From positions 1 to 64,000 of the forward strand of contig CANQPU010000003.1 of assembly GCA_947625815.1 (NCBI GenBank): 64,000 nucleotides of DNA, read 5' to 3'. Source of the stretch: an uncultured Oscillospiraceae bacterium (GTDB lineage Bacteria > Bacillota > Clostridia > Oscillospirales > Oscillospiraceae). Position 1 is the stretch's first letter, and every line of letters begins with the position of its first letter. Of the stretch, positions 56,424 to 64,000 are shown one piece after another. The position numbers were made by a program, and so were the translations under genes. The notes beneath the pieces were generated by a model. It searched no databases, was not told where the DNA came from, and saw nothing but the letters and a program-made list of their open reading frames with translations.

Positions 56424-56530
56424 GCCCCGAATGGGGTATTACGCACACGGCCGGACAGGACGCATGGTGCCGAAAGGCTTGCGCTCTGGCGGATGGCCGT
56501 GGAGGTAAGAACTTAAATTGAAAAGGAGAA
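56424..56530 (+). promoter_or_regulatory. Structured rpsB leader, probable ribosomal-protein autoregulatory RNA
   Basis: The ~110-nt 5' leader contains a CCCC/GGGG hairpin (56425-56436) and a long closing pairing CACGGCC/GGCCGTG (about 56443-56503) around smaller stems. Such leaders commonly mediate feedback by the encoded ribosomal protein; S2 as ligand is inferred. Confidence 0.5.
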
Positions 56531-56535
56531 AAACA

Positions 56536-57270
56536 ATGGCAGTCGTATCAATGAAGCAGCTTCTGGAGGCCGGCGTGCATTTCGGCCACCAGACCCGCAG
56601 GTGGAACCCCAAGATGGCGCCCTACATCTACATGGAGCGCAACGGCATCTACATCATCGACCTGGCGAAGACCGTGAAGAAGCTGGAGGAGGCTTACAAC
56701 TTCGTCCGTGAGCTCTCCGAAAACGGCGGCACCCTTCTCTTCGTGGGCACCAAGAAGCAGGCCCAGGACGCCATGCGCGAGGAGGCCGAGCGCGTTGGCA
56801 TGTACTATGTGAACGCCCGGTGGCTGGGCGGTATGCTCACCAACTTCAAGACCATGCGCACCCGCGTGGACCGTCTGGCGCAGCTGAAGAAGATGCAGGA
56901 GGACGGCACCTTTGACATGCTCCCCAAGAAGGAGGTCATGAAGCACCTGGGCGAGATGGCCAAGCTCGAGAAGTATCTCGGCGGCGTCAAGGAGATGAAC
57001 AAGCTCCCCTCCGCCCTCTTCATCGTTGACCCCCGCAAGGAGCGCAACGCCATTGCCGAGGCCCGCAGGCTGGGGATCCCCATCGTCGCCATCGTGGACA
57101 CCAACTGCGACCCCGATGAGGTGGATTACGTGATCCCCGGCAACGATGACGCCATCCGCGCCATCCGCCTGATCGCCGCCACCCTGGCCAACGCCGTTCA
57201 GGAGGGCCGTCAGGGCGAGGACGCCGAGGCCGACAAGGCCGAGGCCGAGCAAGCCGCTGCTGAAGAGTAA
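56536..57270 (+). CDS. rpsB: 30S ribosomal protein S2
   Basis: 244 residues. [43 protein letters not shown] and [18 protein letters not shown] are typical. Acidic Ala/Glu tail. RBS AAAGGAG. Followed 16 bp later by tsf. Confidence 0.98.
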   Translation: MAVVSMKQLLEAGVHFGHQTRRWNPKMAPYIYMERNGIYIIDLAKTVKKLEEAYNFVRELSENGGTLLFVGTKKQAQDAMREEAERVGMYYVNARWLGGMLTNFKTMRTRVDRLAQLKKMQEDGTFDMLPKKEVMKHLGEMAKLEKYLGGVKEMNKLPSALFIVDPRKERNAIAEARRLGIPIVAIVDTNCDPDEVDYVIPGNDDAIRAIRLIAATLANAVQEGRQGEDAEADKAEAEQAAAEE

Positions 57271-57286
57271 ACAGGAGGATAAGAAT

Positions 57287-58201
57287 ATGGCTATTTCCGC
57301 CGCAGATGTAAAGAATCTCCGGGAGATGACCGGCGTCGGCATGATGGACTGCAAGAAGGCTCTTGCCGCCACCGACGGCGATATCGACAAGGCAGTCGAG
57401 TGGCTGCGTGAGAAGGGCCTGGCCGCGGCCCAGAAGAAGGCCGGCCGCATCGCCGCCGAGGGCGTGGCTTACGCCGCCGTGGTGGACGGTGTGGGCGTGT
57501 GCGTTGAGGTCAACGCCGAGTCCGATTTCGTGGCCAAGAACGACGTGTTCGTGGACTATGTCCACCAGGTCGCCGCCGTGGTGGCCAAGAACGCCCCCGC
57601 GGATCTGGACGCCCTCATGGCCTGCCCCTACCCCGATTCCACCCTGACCGTCAAGGAGGCCCAGAACGAGAAGGTCCTGGTCATCGGCGAGAACATCAAC
57701 GTCCGCCGTTTCGCCCGGTTCGCCTCCGGCGTCTCCGTCCCCTACGTCCACATGGGCGGCAAGATCGGCGTCATCGTCAATCTGGAGACCGACCTGCCCG
57801 CCGAGAAGGTGGAGGCCGTGGGCAAGGACGCCGCCATGCAGATCGCGGCCCTGAACCCCCGCTTCTGGGACAAATCCCAGGTCACTCAGGAGACGCTGGA
57901 TGAGGAGAAGAAGATCCTCATGGCCCAGATGGCCAACGACCCCTCTATGGCGGGTAAGCCCGAGCAGGTCCGCGAGCGCATCGTCCTGGGCAAGCTCAAC
58001 AAATTCTACGCCGAGAACTGCCTTCTCCAGCAGGAATTCGTGAAGGACAATTCCGTGACCGTCGAGAAGTATATCGCCAACACCGCCAAGGCCCTGGGCG
58101 GCTCCATCCGCTTTGTGGACGCTGTCCGCTTTGAAAAGGGCGAGGGCATCGAGAAGCGCCAGGATGACCTGGCCGCCGAGGTCGCCAAGCTCGTCAAATA
58201 A
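57287..58201 (+). CDS. tsf: Elongation factor Ts
   Basis: 304 residues. N-terminal UBA-like domain (LREMTGVGMMDCKKALAAT), the TDFVA-type motif as SDFVAKND and the dimerisation domains. It recycles EF-Tu-GDP. RBS GGAGG; ended by a strong terminator. Confidence 0.98.
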   Translation: MAISAADVKNLREMTGVGMMDCKKALAATDGDIDKAVEWLREKGLAAAQKKAGRIAAEGVAYAAVVDGVGVCVEVNAESDFVAKNDVFVDYVHQVAAVVAKNAPADLDALMACPYPDSTLTVKEAQNEKVLVIGENINVRRFARFASGVSVPYVHMGGKIGVIVNLETDLPAEKVEAVGKDAAMQIAALNPRFWDKSQVTQETLDEEKKILMAQMANDPSMAGKPEQVRERIVLGKLNKFYAENCLLQQEFVKDNSVTVEKYIANTAKALGGSIRFVDAVRFEKGEGIEKRQDDLAAEVAKLVK

Positions 58202-58225
58202 GCCAGCGCCACCGTCACTGTAAGA

Positions 58226-58259
58226 AAAAGCCGATCCGAATGACTTCGGATCGGCTTTT
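58226..58259 (+). terminator. Terminator of rpsB-tsf
   Basis: AAAAGCCGATCCGAA pairs with TTCGGATCGGCTTTT around TGAC. Confidence 0.93.
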
Positions 58260-58280
58260 CAACTTGTCAAAAAACGTTTT

Positions 58281-58339
58281 AATATTTTTTGCAGGGACAT
58301 GTGCCTTGCAAAAAATCCCTTTTGTTTTGCAAGTGTGCG
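58281..58339 (+). repeat. 59-bp dispersed structured repeat, copy 2 (after tsf)
   Basis: Homologous and ungapped to the copy at 49578-49636 (opposite strand). The central hairpin here is TTTTTTGCAGG/CCTTGCAAAAAA around GACATGTG, differing in sequence from copy 1 but keeping the pairing. A GC-rich stretch with stems follows (58340-58525), including one with arms near 58473 and 58510. No gene is seen. Confidence 0.75.
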
Positions 58340-58526
58340 CCCGCGTCGTCGCGCAAGCCGCTTGACCTCGCCCCGGTGCAAGCGCCAGGGCTCAGGCGCC
58401 GGCTTGGCTCCGCCTTTCCCCACGCAAGCGTTGCTTGCACGGGGGCCCCGGCGTGCGCGCGGCAAAACAGCAGGGGAAGCGGGCCAATATTCCAATTTTG
58501 GCCCGTTTCCCCGCACGTTTTCCCTT

Positions 58527-58558
58527 GACGGAAAAAGGCCGAATGGCCTTTTTCCGTC
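58527..58558. terminator. Terminator of the CBS-domain gene
   Basis: A 14-bp perfect stem GACGGAAAAAGGCC/GGCCTTTTTCCGTC with a GAAT loop overlaps the CBS gene stop. Confidence 0.85.
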
Positions 58559-58982
58559 ATTCCAAAAACTCCCCGCCCGCGGGCAGGTCGCGTCCGGCCA
58601 GCTCCGCGATGACCAGGCGCCGGGTGACGATGCCGCACAGGCACCCCCGGTCATCCACGATGGGGACGAAATTCTGCTGCAAAACGGCGTCGATAAGCTC
58701 GCCGCTGCTGGCGGTGATGGGCACCGGCGGGCAGAAGTCCCGGCGCATGATCTGCCCCACCGTCACCTGCTCCTGCCGCTCGGGGCTGTAATTTTCCTCG
58801 GTGACGATAAAGCGGAGAAAGTCCCTGTCGTTGACGCACCCCAGAAATCTCCCCTCACTGTCCAGCACCGGTATGGCCGTGTAGCCGTGGCGGCGCATGA
58901 TCTCCGTGCCCTGACGCACGGAATCCGTGGCGTTCATGCACACCGTCAGAGCCTTCGGCACCATGATCTTCGCGATATTCAT
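58557..58982 (-). CDS. CBS-domain-pair protein
   Basis: 141 residues made of two CBS motifs (HGYTAIPVLDSEGRFLGCVN; QNFVPIVDDRGCLCGIVTRR). CBS pairs bind adenine nucleotides and act as sensors. No partner domain is fused. The ATG at 58982 follows AAGGGAGG. The effector target is not visible. Confidence 0.9.
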   Translation of the reverse strand: MNIAKIMVPKALTVCMNATDSVRQGTEIMRRHGYTAIPVLDSEGRFLGCVNDRDFLRFIVTEENYSPERQEQVTVGQIMRRDFCPPVPITASSGELIDAVLQQNFVPIVDDRGCLCGIVTRRLVIAELAGRDLPAGGEFLE

Positions 58983-59085
58983 AGGACGCCCTCCCTTGAT
59001 TGATATTTCCATTGAATCACAAAAATGTTACAGGAGAATTAAAAAATCCGGAGTTTACAAAATGTTCACCTATTTGGAAAGGGTG

Positions 59086-59114
59086 TTGATTTATTCCGCC
59101 GAATCGTTTACAAT
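59086..59114 (+). promoter_or_regulatory. Promoter of mnmG
   Basis: TTGATT (59086-59091), 17-bp spacer, TACAAT (59109-59114). Confidence 0.75.
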
Positions 59115-59213
59115 AAGGTCCGTCGGATCACGGACCCGGCGTTTTGAGGATACTTCCCGGGGGCCCGCGGGGCCTTCGTTCCGTTCACATGACAGGAGAA
59201 ACGGGGTGAGCTT

Positions 59214-61103
59214 GTGGAATACGCGGCCGGATCGTGCCGGATCGCCGTCATCGGCGCGGGGCACGCCGGGATCGAGGCCGCCCTGGCCGCGGCCAGACTG
59301 GGCTGCGACACGGTCTGCTTCACCATGAATCTGGACAGCGTGGGCAACATGCCCTGCAACCCGGCCATCGGCGGCACCGCCAAGGGCCACCTGGTACGGG
59401 AGCTGAGCTGCCTCGGCGGCGAGATGCCCGCCGCGGCGGACAGGGCGTGCATCCAATACCGGATGCTGAACCTGGGCAAGGGCCCCGCCGTCCACTCCCT
59501 CCGGGCGCAGGCCGACCGGCGGGAGTACCAGAAGATCATGAAGGGAACCCTTGAGCGGCAGGAGCGCCTCCGGCTCGTCCAGGCGGAGATCACGGAGATT
59601 CGCACGGAAAACGGCGCCGTCTCCGCCGTCGTCACCCGCTCGGGAGCCGTGTGGCGCTGTGAGGCCGCGGTGGTCTGCACCGGCACCTACCTGGCCGGGC
59701 GCACCGTGGTGGGGGACGTGACGGAGCCGGGCGGCCCGGACGGGATGCACGCCTCCGGCCCTCTGACGGACTGTCTGCGCGGCCTGGGCCTCTCCCTCCG
59801 GCGCTTCAAGACCGGCACGCCGCCCCGGGTCAACGCCCGGTCGGTGGACTTCTCCAAAATGGAGCTGCAGGCCGGCGACGAGGAGCCGGAGCCCTTCACC
59901 TTTGACGGGGAGTCCGTCCCGGAAAACCGGGCCGTCTGCTGGCTCACCTATACCAATGAGCGCACCCACGAGATCATCCGCCGGAACCTGCACCGCTCGC
60001 CCCTGTATTCCGGCGTCATCAGCGGCGTGGGGCCCCGCTACTGCCCGTCCATCGAGACGAAGATCGTCACCTTCCCCGACAAGAAGCGCCACCAGCTCTT
60101 TGTGGAGCCCATGGGACTGGGCACCGAGGAGCTGTACCTTCAGGGCCTTTCCTCCTCCCTCCCGGAGGACGTGCAGGCGGAGATGGTCCACTCCATCGTG
60201 GGACTTGAGCACGCCCAGATCCAGCGCTACGCCTACGCCATCGAGTACGACTGCGTGGACCCCACGGAGCTGAAGCTGACACTGGAGAGCCGCAAGGTCC
60301 CGGGCCTGTACGGCGCCGGGCAGTTCAACGGCAGCTCCGGCTATGAGGAGGCGGCGGTGCAGGGCTTCGTGGCCGGCGTCAACGCCGCCTTAAAGGCGCT
60401 GGGCCGGGAGCCCCTGATCCTGGACCGGGCCGGGAGCTACATCGGCACCCTCATCGACGACCTGGTGACCCGCGGCACCAACGAGCCCTACCGGATGATG
60501 ACCTCCCGCTCGGAATACCGGCTGTACCTGCGGCAAGACAACGCGGACATCCGCCTTTGCGGCGTGGGCCACGACCTGGGGCTCATCTCCGACGAGAGAC
60601 TCCGCCGGGTGCGGGACAAATATGAGCGCGTAAAACAGGAGACGGCGCGGCTGGAGACCGTTTTCGCCCCGCCCACGGCGGAGCTGAACGACTTCCTGGC
60701 CGCCCACGGACAGCCGCCGGTGACCACGGGCGTCAGCCTCGCCGGCCTCATCCGCCGCCCCCAGCTCACCTACGCCTCCACCGCGCCCTTCGACCCCTCC
60801 AGACCCGACCTCCCCGCCGCGGTCACAAAGGAGGTGGAGATCCAGCTGAAATACGCCGGCTACATCGACCGGCAGCTGCGGCAGATCCGGGAATTTCGCC
60901 GTCTGGAGGCCAAAAAGCTTCCTCCGGACATAGATTATAACGCCATCCAGGGCCTGCGGCTGGAGGCCCGCCAGAAGCTTTCGCGTCTGCGCCCGGACAA
61001 CCTGGGTCAGGCCGGCCGTATCTCCGGCGTCTCCCCGGCCGACGCCGCGGCCCTGATGCTCTACCTCACCTCCCGCGGGGAGACCCCTCCCCCCGACAAA
61101 TAA
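59214..61103 (+). CDS. mnmG: tRNA uridine-5-carboxymethylaminomethyl(34) synthesis protein MnmG
   Basis: 629 residues. FAD-binding GAGHAGIEAALAAARLG, NMPCNPAIGGTAKGHLVREL, GTYLAGR and GQFNGSSGYEEAAVQG. With MnmE (not in the window) it modifies the wobble U34 of several tRNAs. GTG start at 59214 (VEYAAGSCRIAVIG). The promoter is 100 bp upstream. Confidence 0.97.
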   Translation: MEYAAGSCRIAVIGAGHAGIEAALAAARLGCDTVCFTMNLDSVGNMPCNPAIGGTAKGHLVRELSCLGGEMPAAADRACIQYRMLNLGKGPAVHSLRAQADRREYQKIMKGTLERQERLRLVQAEITEIRTENGAVSAVVTRSGAVWRCEAAVVCTGTYLAGRTVVGDVTEPGGPDGMHASGPLTDCLRGLGLSLRRFKTGTPPRVNARSVDFSKMELQAGDEEPEPFTFDGESVPENRAVCWLTYTNERTHEIIRRNLHRSPLYSGVISGVGPRYCPSIETKIVTFPDKKRHQLFVEPMGLGTEELYLQGLSSSLPEDVQAEMVHSIVGLEHAQIQRYAYAIEYDCVDPTELKLTLESRKVPGLYGAGQFNGSSGYEEAAVQGFVAGVNAALKALGREPLILDRAGSYIGTLIDDLVTRGTNEPYRMMTSRSEYRLYLRQDNADIRLCGVGHDLGLISDERLRRVRDKYERVKQETARLETVFAPPTAELNDFLAAHGQPPVTTGVSLAGLIRRPQLTYASTAPFDPSRPDLPAAVTKEVEIQLKYAGYIDRQLRQIREFRRLEAKKLPPDIDYNAIQGLRLEARQKLSRLRPDNLGQAGRISGVSPADAAALMLYLTSRGETPPPDK

Positions 61104-61138
61104 AAGCTTCCGCAGGGTGTGTCCCCGCGGAAGCTTTT
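61102..61138 (+). terminator. Terminator of mnmG
   Basis: AAAAGCTTCCGC pairs with GCGGAAGCTTTT and is followed by T; it overlaps the stop codon. Confidence 0.9.
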
Positions 61139-61196
61139 TATATGACCGCGCCGGCCCCTGACGGCAGGCCGGCGCGGCTCTTTTCCCCACAGCCTC

Positions 61197-61227
61197 GCGG
61201 CCCTCCCGGGATAACCGGGAGGGCCGC
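61197..61227 (-). terminator. Hairpin downstream of the TrpB2 gene
   Basis: GCGGCCCTCCCGG/CCGGGAGGGCCGC with a 5-nt loop. A second GC stem (CCGCGCCGGCC/GGCCGGCGCGG) lies at 61147-61177. Neither has a strong T run on the minus strand, so termination is moderately supported. Confidence 0.5.
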
Positions 61228-61281
61228 GTCGTTTGCGGGCGGATCGGTTCGTTCAGACCCGTTTTTTGCGGGGATCCGGGC

Positions 61282-62664
61282 TCAGTCCAGCTGGGGCTGA
61301 GGGGGGAGGGCCGCCAGGCCCGCGGCCAGCTCCTCGTCGGTGGGGATGTGGTCGGTCATGGTGCCGTTGTTGAACTGCTCATAGGCCACCAGATCGAAGT
61401 AGCCGGTGCCGGTGAGGCCGAAGACGATGTTCTTGGCCTTGCCCGTCTCCCTGCACTTCAGAGCCTCGTCAATGGCGACGCGTATGGCGTGGCTGGACTC
61501 GGGGGCGGGCAGGATGCCCTCGGTGCGGGCGAAGAACTCCGCCGCCTCAAAGACCGCCGTTTGCTCCACGGCCCGCGCCTCCATATAGCCGTCGTGGTAG
61601 AGCTGGCTCAGCACCGGGCTCATGCCGTGGAACCGCAGGCCCCCGGCGTGGTTGGGGGAGGGGATGAAGCCCGCGCCCAGGGTGTACATCTTGGCCAGCG
61701 GGCAGATCATGCCGGTGTCGCAGAAGTCATAGGCGAATTTCCCCCGGGTGAAGCTGGGGCAGGAGGCCGGCTCCACGGCGATGACCCGGTAATCCCGCTC
61801 GCCCCGGAGCTTTTCGCCCATGAAGGGGGAGATGAGGCCGCCCAGGTTGGAGCCGCCGCCGGCGCAGCCGATGATGATGTCGGGGACGATGCCGTATTTG
61901 TCCAGGGCGATCTTGGTCTCCAGCCCGATGACGGACTGGTGCAGGAGCACCTGATTGAGGACGGAGCCCAGGACATAGCGGTAGCCGGGGGTGGTGGTGG
62001 CAACCTCCACGGCCTCGGAGATAGCACAGCCCAGAGAGCCGGTGGTGCCGGGGTGCTCGGCCAGGATCTTCCGGCCCACGGCCGTCTCCATGGAGGGCGA
62101 CGGGGTGACGCTGGCGCCGTAGGTGCGCATCACCTCCCGCCGGAAGGGCTTTTGCTCGTAGCTTACCTTCACCATGTAGACCTTGCAGTCCAGCCCCAGA
62201 TAGGCGCAGGCCATAGAGAGGGCCGTGCCCCACTGGCCGGCGCCCGTCTCGGTGGTCACGCCCACCAGCCCCTGCTTCTTGGCGTAGTAGGCCTGGGCAA
62301 TGGCGGAATTGAGCTTGTGGGAGCCGGAGGTGTTGTTCCCCTCGAACTTGTAGTAGATGTGGGCCGGGGTCCCCAGCTTCTCCTCCAGACAGTAGGCCCG
62401 CACCAGCGGGGAGGGCCGGTACATCTTGTAGAAGCCCAGGATCTCCTCAGGGATGGGGACCTGCCGGGTGTCGTTGTCCAGCTCCTGGGCGATCAGCTCC
62501 TCGCAGAAGACGGGCGCCAGGTCCGCGGCCGTCATAGGCTTCAGGGTCCCGGGATTTACCAGCGGCGCGGGCTTATTTTTCATGTCCGCCCGCACGTTGT
62601 ACCAGAATTTCGGCATCTCCTCCTCGGTGAGGTAGATCTTGTAGGGGATCTTCTTTTCGCTCAT
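61282..62664 (-). CDS. Tryptophan synthase beta-like protein TrpB2
   Basis: 460 residues. PLP lysine in SGSHKLNSA, glutamate-type TTETGAGQWG, and PLP-phosphate loop CAGGGSNLGG; the N-terminal extension and length match the TrpB2 (TIGR01415) class rather than TrpB1. It converts indole and serine to tryptophan, often without TrpA. Single gene with a T-box leader and no trp operon neighbours, suggesting indole salvage (inference). RBS AAAGGAG. Confidence 0.92.
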   Translation of the reverse strand: MSEKKIPYKIYLTEEEMPKFWYNVRADMKNKPAPLVNPGTLKPMTAADLAPVFCEELIAQELDNDTRQVPIPEEILGFYKMYRPSPLVRAYCLEEKLGTPAHIYYKFEGNNTSGSHKLNSAIAQAYYAKKQGLVGVTTETGAGQWGTALSMACAYLGLDCKVYMVKVSYEQKPFRREVMRTYGASVTPSPSMETAVGRKILAEHPGTTGSLGCAISEAVEVATTTPGYRYVLGSVLNQVLLHQSVIGLETKIALDKYGIVPDIIIGCAGGGSNLGGLISPFMGEKLRGERDYRVIAVEPASCPSFTRGKFAYDFCDTGMICPLAKMYTLGAGFIPSPNHAGGLRFHGMSPVLSQLYHDGYMEARAVEQTAVFEAAEFFARTEGILPAPESSHAIRVAIDEALKCRETGKAKNIVFGLTGTGYFDLVAYEQFNNGTMTDHIPTDEELAAGLAALPPQPQLD

Positions 62665-62689
62665 GGTTTTTTGCTCCTTTCTTATTTTG

Positions 62690-62963
62690 GGACAAAGAAA
62701 AACGCCTCTGTCCCCGGATCATTTCCTGGGACAAAAGCGTAAAGCTTCTGCGGTGCCACCCATATTGGCGATCTCTCGCCCACTCACGGCCAACCTGCAT
62801 TGGCCACGCCCTGTAACGGGAGCTCCCGTCTCGGCTACTCGCCCATGGGCTTTCGCGCCGCCCTCCTCGGTCCATTCTCCGGGCCCTGTACTGCCGCCAT
62901 CCCACCTCCGGCGGCTCTCTGAAAGCCATCTGTCCCGGTTACTTCTCCGAATCATCGGTTTGT
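62690..62963 (-). promoter_or_regulatory. T-box riboswitch, probably tryptophan-specific
   Basis: On the minus strand the T-box core GGGTGGCACCGC (62761-62750) is followed by a terminator stem with arms at 62740-62728 and 62714-62702 and a TTTTT tail. Upstream lies a long structured Stem I with TGG at 62874-62872 in a plausible specifier position followed by A. It reads tRNA-Trp charging and controls the TrpB2 gene. Confidence 0.9.
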
Positions 62964-62970
62964 ATTTTGC

Positions 62971-62999
62971 ATTTTAATACGTTAAATCGATTTTGTCAA
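62971..62999 (-). promoter_or_regulatory. Promoter of the T-box/TrpB2 transcript
   Basis: On the minus strand TTGACA (62999-62994), 17-bp spacer, TAAAAT (62976-62971). Confidence 0.88.
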
Positions 63000-63041
63000 G
63001 AGGGAAATTCCAAAAATTCCGCCCCGGGGCGGCAAAGCGCC

Positions 63042-64000
63042 TCAGGTCTCCCCGGTCAGCACGTCCGCCAGGCACTCCCCGAAGTACCGGGCCGCGGTGA
63101 TGGCCTCCCGCAGGGTGTTCCCGTTGGTGCCCACCTCCACGATGAGCGCGCCCGGGGCGATCTGCTGGTTGTAGCGGTACTGGGAGAGCTTCAGGGGCCG
63201 CGCCAGGGTGGGATAGAGGTCCACCATCCGCCGCTGGAGCTTCAGGGCGAAGCTCATGTTCTTCTGCCAGTCCGGGTGGTCAAGGCCCGAGAAATTCGTG
63301 CCGCACAGCACCATCACCTGGGCGCAGGGGGTGTCCCCCACGTCCGCCACGGTCTTGTAGAGCTTCCCGTCCCCCTCCAGGGCGTCCCGGTGGAGGTCGA
63401 TGACCACCCGGATCTCCGGGTGCTCGGCCATATAGCTCCGGGCCGTCTCCAGGGACCGGTTGTATGCGCCGGTGTAGCTGGGATAGTCGTGGAGCGTGTC
63501 GTCGTGGTAGACGGTGATGCCCCGCTCGGTCAGGACCTTCTCCAGCTCCTCGCCCACCCGGACCACGTTGTACCTCCTGTCCTCCGTCCTGGAGGGGTCG
63601 GAGGGCTCGTAGATGTCCTCCCCCGCGGGGTTGTAGGCCTCGCTCCCATGGGTGTGGAGGATGAGCACCGCCGCGCCCTCCCCAAATTCCAGGGGCTTCT
63701 CCAAAAGCCCCTCCACGTCCACGGTGTAGTCGGTCTTGTTTTTGATATAGATCCCCTCGGCGGCCCCGCCGCAGTCGCTGCCGGAGCCCAGGATGGTGGT
63801 GCCGATGGCGTCGTTCAGGGGCTCCTCCGTCTCCTCCGGGGCGGTCAGAGAGGACTCGCCGGGGGCGGAGATCCCCCCTTCGCCCGCGGGGTCCGTCCCC
63901 GCGCCCTCCGCGTCACGGGGCACGTCCTCTCCCCCGTCCTCGCCCCCGCCTTCCCCGTCTCTCCCCCCGTCCTCTGACCGGGTATTTTCGGGTCGGAGGG
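63042..64000 (-). CDS. spoIIP: Stage II sporulation protein P (partial)
   Basis: C-terminal part; the 5' end lies beyond the right edge, since the frame stays open to position 64000. The catalytic region has ILHTHGSEAY, YPSYTGAYNRSLE, VVIDLHRDA and LIVEVGTNGNT, as in SpoIIP amidase/endopeptidases that thin septal peptidoglycan during engulfment. The residues before it (roughly the last 120 bp of the window) are a low-complexity Gly/Glu/Asp linker. It marks the organism as a spore former. Confidence 0.92.
   Translation of the reverse strand, partial: LRPENTRSEDGGRDGEGGGEDGGEDVPRDAEGAGTDPAGEGGISAPGESSLTAPEETEEPLNDAIGTTILGSGSDCGGAAEGIYIKNKTDYTVDVEGLLEKPLEFGEGAAVLILHTHGSEAYNPAGEDIYEPSDPSRTEDRRYNVVRVGEELEKVLTERGITVYHDDTLHDYPSYTGAYNRSLETARSYMAEHPEIRVVIDLHRDALEGDGKLYKTVADVGDTPCAQVMVLCGTNFSGLDHPDWQKNMSFALKLQRRMVDLYPTLARPLKLSQYRYNQQIAPGALIVEVGTNGNTLREAITAARYFGECLADVLTGET

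Overview
The window reads as a chromosome segment of a spore-forming member of the Clostridia (Oscillospiraceae-like is my inference). It carries spoIIP, a YlmC/YmxH protein, an AbrB/SpoVT regulator, a ctsR-mcsA-clpC heat-shock operon, a dgt-dnaG-rpoD operon and a T-box riboswitch. The right half (about 34.7-64 kb) is GC-rich, ordinary core genome. The left half (1 to about 34.5 kb) is lower and more uneven in GC and is a mosaic of mobile and conflict-type genes. The border is a tRNA-Arg(CCT) gene whose 5' 40 bp are duplicated 92 bp upstream.

Accessory half. 0.4-5.4 kb: a Fic protein, an amidoligase paired with a class II glutamine amidotransferase (preceded by a 20-codon ORF), a DUF4143-type ATPase and an XRE regulator. 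5.5-9.9 kb: a three-gene GTPase cassette (large dynamin-like GTPase, small GTPase, partner protein with C-terminal membrane anchor). It has a strong promoter and a long palindrome in its leader, and the third gene contains an A-AAA-AAG slippery site that opens a second, soluble C-terminus. 10-18.4 kb: a type I restriction-modification operon (hsdM, hsdS, hsdR) with two extra genes joined by ATGA overlaps, one encoding a HEPN-type protein. 18.4-30 kb: element maintenance genes, namely small HTH proteins, a DUF932 protein, YqaJ-type nuclease, a Cys-motif protein, serine recombinase, a Rep-like protein beside a very AT-rich direct-repeat region, a P-loop ATPase, a small HTH/excisionase and a tyrosine integrase. 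No relaxase or type IV secretion genes are visible, so this is an integrated element lacking its own visible transfer genes, or part of a larger one. 30-34.5 kb: two more DUF4143 ATPases and a second Fic protein, then repeats running up to the tRNA.

Core half. rsmI and trmN6; a 2[4Fe-4S] ferredoxin; ctsR-mcsA-clpC with a CtsR operator and no mcsB; abrB; a lipoprotein M3-like peptidase, metA, an MscS channel and a DUF1622 protein; the str operon (rpsL-rpsG-fusA-tuf, minus strand); dgt-dnaG-rpoD-ylmC and a membrane-anchored GH26-like protein; rpsB-tsf behind a structured leader; a CBS protein; mnmG; a T-box-controlled TrpB2; and the 3' part of spoIIP running off the right edge.

The points most worth follow-up are the GTPase cassette with its candidate programmed frameshift, the amidoligase/amidotransferase pair with its small ORF, the HEPN gene inside the restriction operon, and a 59-bp intergenic repeat present twice in inverted orientation (rpsL-rpsG gap and after tsf) whose central hairpin differs in sequence but keeps its pairing.
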